From: Hofstenia miamia | Lineage: Eukaryota > Xenacoelomorpha > Acoela > Hofsteniidae | DNA length: 64,000 nucleotides | Reading direction: 5' to 3' | Assembly: GCA_900660155.1 (NCBI GenBank) | Contig: CABFPE010000095.1 | Span: 1,259,856-1,323,855 of the forward strand | Shown: piece after piece, positions 61,404 through 64,000 of the stretch | How positions within the stretch are numbered: position 1 is the stretch's first letter | Layout: the number at the start of each line of letters is the position of its first letter | Made by a program: the position numbers and the translations under genes | Notes under the pieces: generated by a model | Databases searched by the model: none | What the model was told of the DNA's origin: nothing | What the model saw: the letters and a program-made list of their open reading frames with translations, nothing else

Positions 61404-62018
61404 TTAAACAGTGAAAGCATTTAACAATTCGAAGTGATTTTCTAGAGAGGCTTCACGATCTTTAAAGCAAATCTGCGATTTCGAATTGCAGCCCAGGGCT
61501 TTCAAATTTTCCAGGAATAAAGAGCGCTCTGATGATCGATTTTCATGGCGGTCTTGATATGGCGTCGAATAAACACAAAATTTCTTAAATCGTCCGACTG
61601 ATGCGCCTAATAAAGTAGCATCAGTGACATAAAATTCATCTTTCCCGCCATGGCCAACATCTAATAAATAAAAAGCACCGAATTGCAATCGTGGTGATTG
61701 CTCGGATAATTCGTGAAGAAATTGATTTAGAACCACACCACCATGGCTGAATCCCATTAACCCAACTTCTTTTTCTTGGTCAAATCCGCATCTGGTTAAC
61801 AGACTTTGTAAATGTTCAATACCCCTACCTAATGAATTGTAGGAAGGCGCATTCGATTTGTAAGCAAGAAAATTCACGAAGAAGTTAGTAGACTCCTTAG
61901 TAACAGAAGGCTTCATAATAAATATGGATGACTTTGGAAACTTGGACTCCAAAATGGACATGGTGTTTTCCAATGAAAAACGTAAAAAAGTTCTGTCTTT
62001 CATGTCATTTGCAAAGTT
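61404..62018 (-). CDS. C2orf69: C2orf69-like (UPF0565) protein, terminal exon
   Basis: The 204-codon frame ends in a stop and begins right after a splice acceptor (TTTAG at 62023-62019, minus), so it is the last coding exon; the in-frame ATG at 62003 is probably internal. Numbering from that Met: FSLENTMSILESKFP (9-23); GFSHGG (84-89), the Ser elbow of an alpha/beta-hydrolase-like fold; VVLNQFLHEL; LLDVGHGG (113-120); VYSTPYQDRHENRSSER; and SLENHFELLNAF, whose His is near 190. These match the GFSKGCVVLNQ, LDGGHSG, TPYQ and ENHF landmarks of animal C2orf69. The human protein is about 385 residues, so this is roughly its C-terminal half. Known of the family: a mitochondria-linked protein whose loss in humans causes a severe mitochondrial disease; its reaction is not settled. 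Upstream exons were not found. The frame is intact, so it is probably functional. Confidence 0.88.
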   Translation of the reverse strand, partial: NFANDMKDRTFLRFSLENTMSILESKFPKSSIFIMKPSVTKESTNFFVNFLAYKSNAPSYNSLGRGIEHLQSLLTRCGFDQEKEVGLMGFSHGGVVLNQFLHELSEQSPRLQFGAFYLLDVGHGGKDEFYVTDATLLGASVGRFKKFCVYSTPYQDRHENRSSERSLFLENLKALGCNSKSQICFKDREASLENHFELLNAFTV

Positions 62019-62020
62019 CT
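62019..62020 (-). other. Splice acceptor AG of the C2orf69-like exon
   Basis: The minus strand reads a T/A-rich run ending TTTAG immediately before AAC TTT GCA AAT GAC ATG. Homology to C2orf69 starts a few codons inside, which supports an intron boundary here. Confidence 0.6.
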
Positions 62021-64000
62021 AAATTTAAAGTTAAAATACGAATCAAATAAAATTTATAGTATGTTGCACACGTTAAAATATAACATAAAAAATACTTTCA
62101 TATTAAATTGTGTGCATGATTTGCTTTCAAAAAATGCTCCACTTGAGTGGTTAAGACGACATAAAAAACGTACACATCTTAAAATCGTTTAAGCACAAAT
62201 AACAGAAATGATTTTTATTTGCAATAGCGTAAGGACAATTGAAAAATGGAAATTTTATGCTACCACGTGACAATTTACAAACTTTGAAACTATTCAACAG
62301 AAAAGAGAACAAACTCAGCTAAGATCAATTCGATAGAATTTGTTGGTTCTTAGTCGGTTGATTAACATTTTCACTGTCGCTGTTTGCAGAACATATTACT
62401 AAAATAGTTTAAGTTGACTACTCTTAACTACGTAGACAAATAAAATCTTTTTCTCAATAAATTCTTGCTTAAAATCACTATCTCATTTGGAACTAAAAAT
62501 ATAATAGATAATATGTAAATTAACTTTCAGCGAATGCTCTAGCAGTTCCCTCGTAATACAATTCACTTTTAAATAGGACGCATAAAACTTTTTTAAACTT
62601 TAAATACCGACAAGCTCACATTCAAAATCATTGATATAGCCTTGGGATGGTGGAAGAGATCTACATTTAACTCACAAAAAGAGGGCGCTTAGGAGCGCGT
62701 TAAATTTTTACTGAAAGCTGCTTCCTCTTATGGATATATTTCCACAGGAAAGAAATTTTTGATAAAACAAAAATATTTATTAAGAACCACAAGCATGTCA
62801 AATTTACTGACGACGAAATCCGAAAAAGTTACTGACACTAACGTTAATAATTTTTGAAATTCTATGCAATATAATACTTGAGTATTAGTAATTTTCCCAA
62901 AATACATATTTTTTGGTCATTTCTTGCACAGTATTCACTCGAACTTGTATATATTTACTATGGAGGTAGGTAGTATAAGGAGCCATCACACTGCAAAATT
63001 TCAAGGATTTATGTTAAGAAACGCGGTTGTGCCAAGGTTTATAAAAACATTTATATATATGTTTATGTACATGCACCTAAATACAGCGTTAAGAATTATT
63101 CATGCATATGTCTGCTGTTAAATAAAAAGCTGCATTTAGCGCCATATTTAAACTTATACACAAATATTTTTGTGTGCATGATTTAGAATGCATAGACCTA
63201 AAATAAAGGCTTGCATAAACAACTATTTTCTTCAAACCAAATGTTGACTGGAATTTTTGCGATCTCATTTTTCCTTTACATTTGGCCTTTCAATTACCGA
63301 AGGCGTTTTCTAACATCTATTCCAAAAATCATCAAAATTCTTTAAAAAAATTTTATAAAGAATTTCACTAGTGCAATGGGACATCTAAATCCCACAGAAA
63401 GAAATATATTTTTCTTTATAGGTTTAAATTACCCGAACAAAAGCTAGAAAATGATGCTCTACATATATAGAAGAAAATTCTTAGTTTTCCATTTAAAAAC
63501 TTCTACCAGCCTGCTATCCTTAAATACAGCTTGACCTATGCATAGCTTACCTTTGTTGGGCAATCCAAGAAATTCCTTTACATATATAGTTAATTGTGTG
63601 AAAAATTGAGATGAACAAATAATCAAATTAATGCCTTAATACGTAGAAAACATTTTCAAAATACTACATGATCATAGTGTATTAGAATTGCTGATTTAAT
63701 TCAACTCTATTGAAGGCTTGTTTGATTTATTCATTAATTAGTAAAGAGCACTGTGAAATCAGTTTTTAGATTATATCGAAAATTTTTGGGTTATTGTGGA
63801 TTCTAGAAATGTTTCAATCATATATGCGTACATGTATGTAAACCTCAATTTGACATTGCTCAAATAATATTTAAAGTAAGGCAAAAGCACTAAAAGTTGC
63901 AACTTATTGAATTTACATGAATTGAGTCCCGGAGGCTATTAGTTTACATGAATCACCAACTTACAGATAAATAAAGCAAAAATTTCCCGTTTAATTAAGG
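62021..64000. other. No further exon recognised; probably intron or upstream of C2orf69-like gene
   Basis: No segment matching the N-terminal half of C2orf69 (for example its FPGD motif) was found on the minus strand. A GC word with a small inverted repeat (GCGCTTAGGAGCGC) lies at about 62687-62700. A 65-codon plus frame at 62924-63121 has no signature. Confidence 0.4.

Noticed and set aside
62740-62770. FFPVEIYP peptide on the minus strand as the upstream C2orf69 exon (family FPGD motif)
   Set aside because: A stop follows at once and the surrounding residues do not match the family.
1-64000. CRISPR array, bacterial operon, LTR retroelement or Polinton
   Set aside because: No regularly spaced direct repeats, no ribosome-binding-site-led gene clusters, and no paired long direct repeats with protease, integrase, capsid or family B polymerase motifs were seen.

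Overview
The window is AT-rich, gene-poor animal DNA. Several things point to a metazoan nuclear scaffold, probably an invertebrate: long non-coding stretches, (TA)n microsatellites, a 301-base run of N, many short inverted-repeat (MITE-like) elements, LINE and Tc1/mariner remains, and one spliced exon whose product resembles the animal protein C2orf69. The species cannot be named from the sequence. Nothing bacterial, organellar or viral was seen: no ribosomal or tRNA gene, no CRISPR array, and no LTR element or Polinton.

Layout. 1-2.4 kb: three diverged copies of one AT-rich repeat, two of them forming a large fold-back structure. 4.7-5.25 kb: a clear MITE with TAA flanks, whose terminal sequence is iterated inside the element. 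6.67-6.88 kb: a short, GC-richer interspersed repeat. 7.3-14.9 kb: scattered GC-richer repeats, including one hAT-like and one TGGCGTCTCACA-ended MITE, plus two stretches I could not assign. 15-25 kb: nearly featureless. 25.1-30.4 kb: a transposon graveyard, where an old minus-strand LINE (endonuclease, linker, reverse transcriptase) is split by a decayed piggyBac element and a decayed Tc1-type element, with a mariner remnant beside its 3' end. 30.4-43.5 kb: mostly empty. 43.58-44.12 kb: a TA-flanked MITE. 45.4-45.8 kb: the assembly gap inside an AT microsatellite. 47.64-47.92 kb: an isolated CpG-rich patch with an RFX X-box-like site.

49.2-50.4 kb holds a young but broken mariner-type transposon with 29-bp ends matching at 28 positions and TA on both sides. 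52.5-53.5 kb holds an exact 376-bp duplication bounded by single Ns, probably an assembly artefact. 55.5-56.2 kb holds an internally deleted Tc1-like element. 56.7-59.2 kb holds an old minus-strand LINE interrupted by a younger plus-strand LINE with an open 347-codon frame and a (TTGTC)6 tail.

The one host gene I can defend is the terminal exon of a C2orf69-like (UPF0565) protein at 61404-62018 on the minus strand. Its upstream exon or exons are not visible and probably lie beyond the right edge. Apart from this exon, the recognisable coding sequence is transposon-derived. The elements do not form a pathway; their nesting gives a relative order of insertion.
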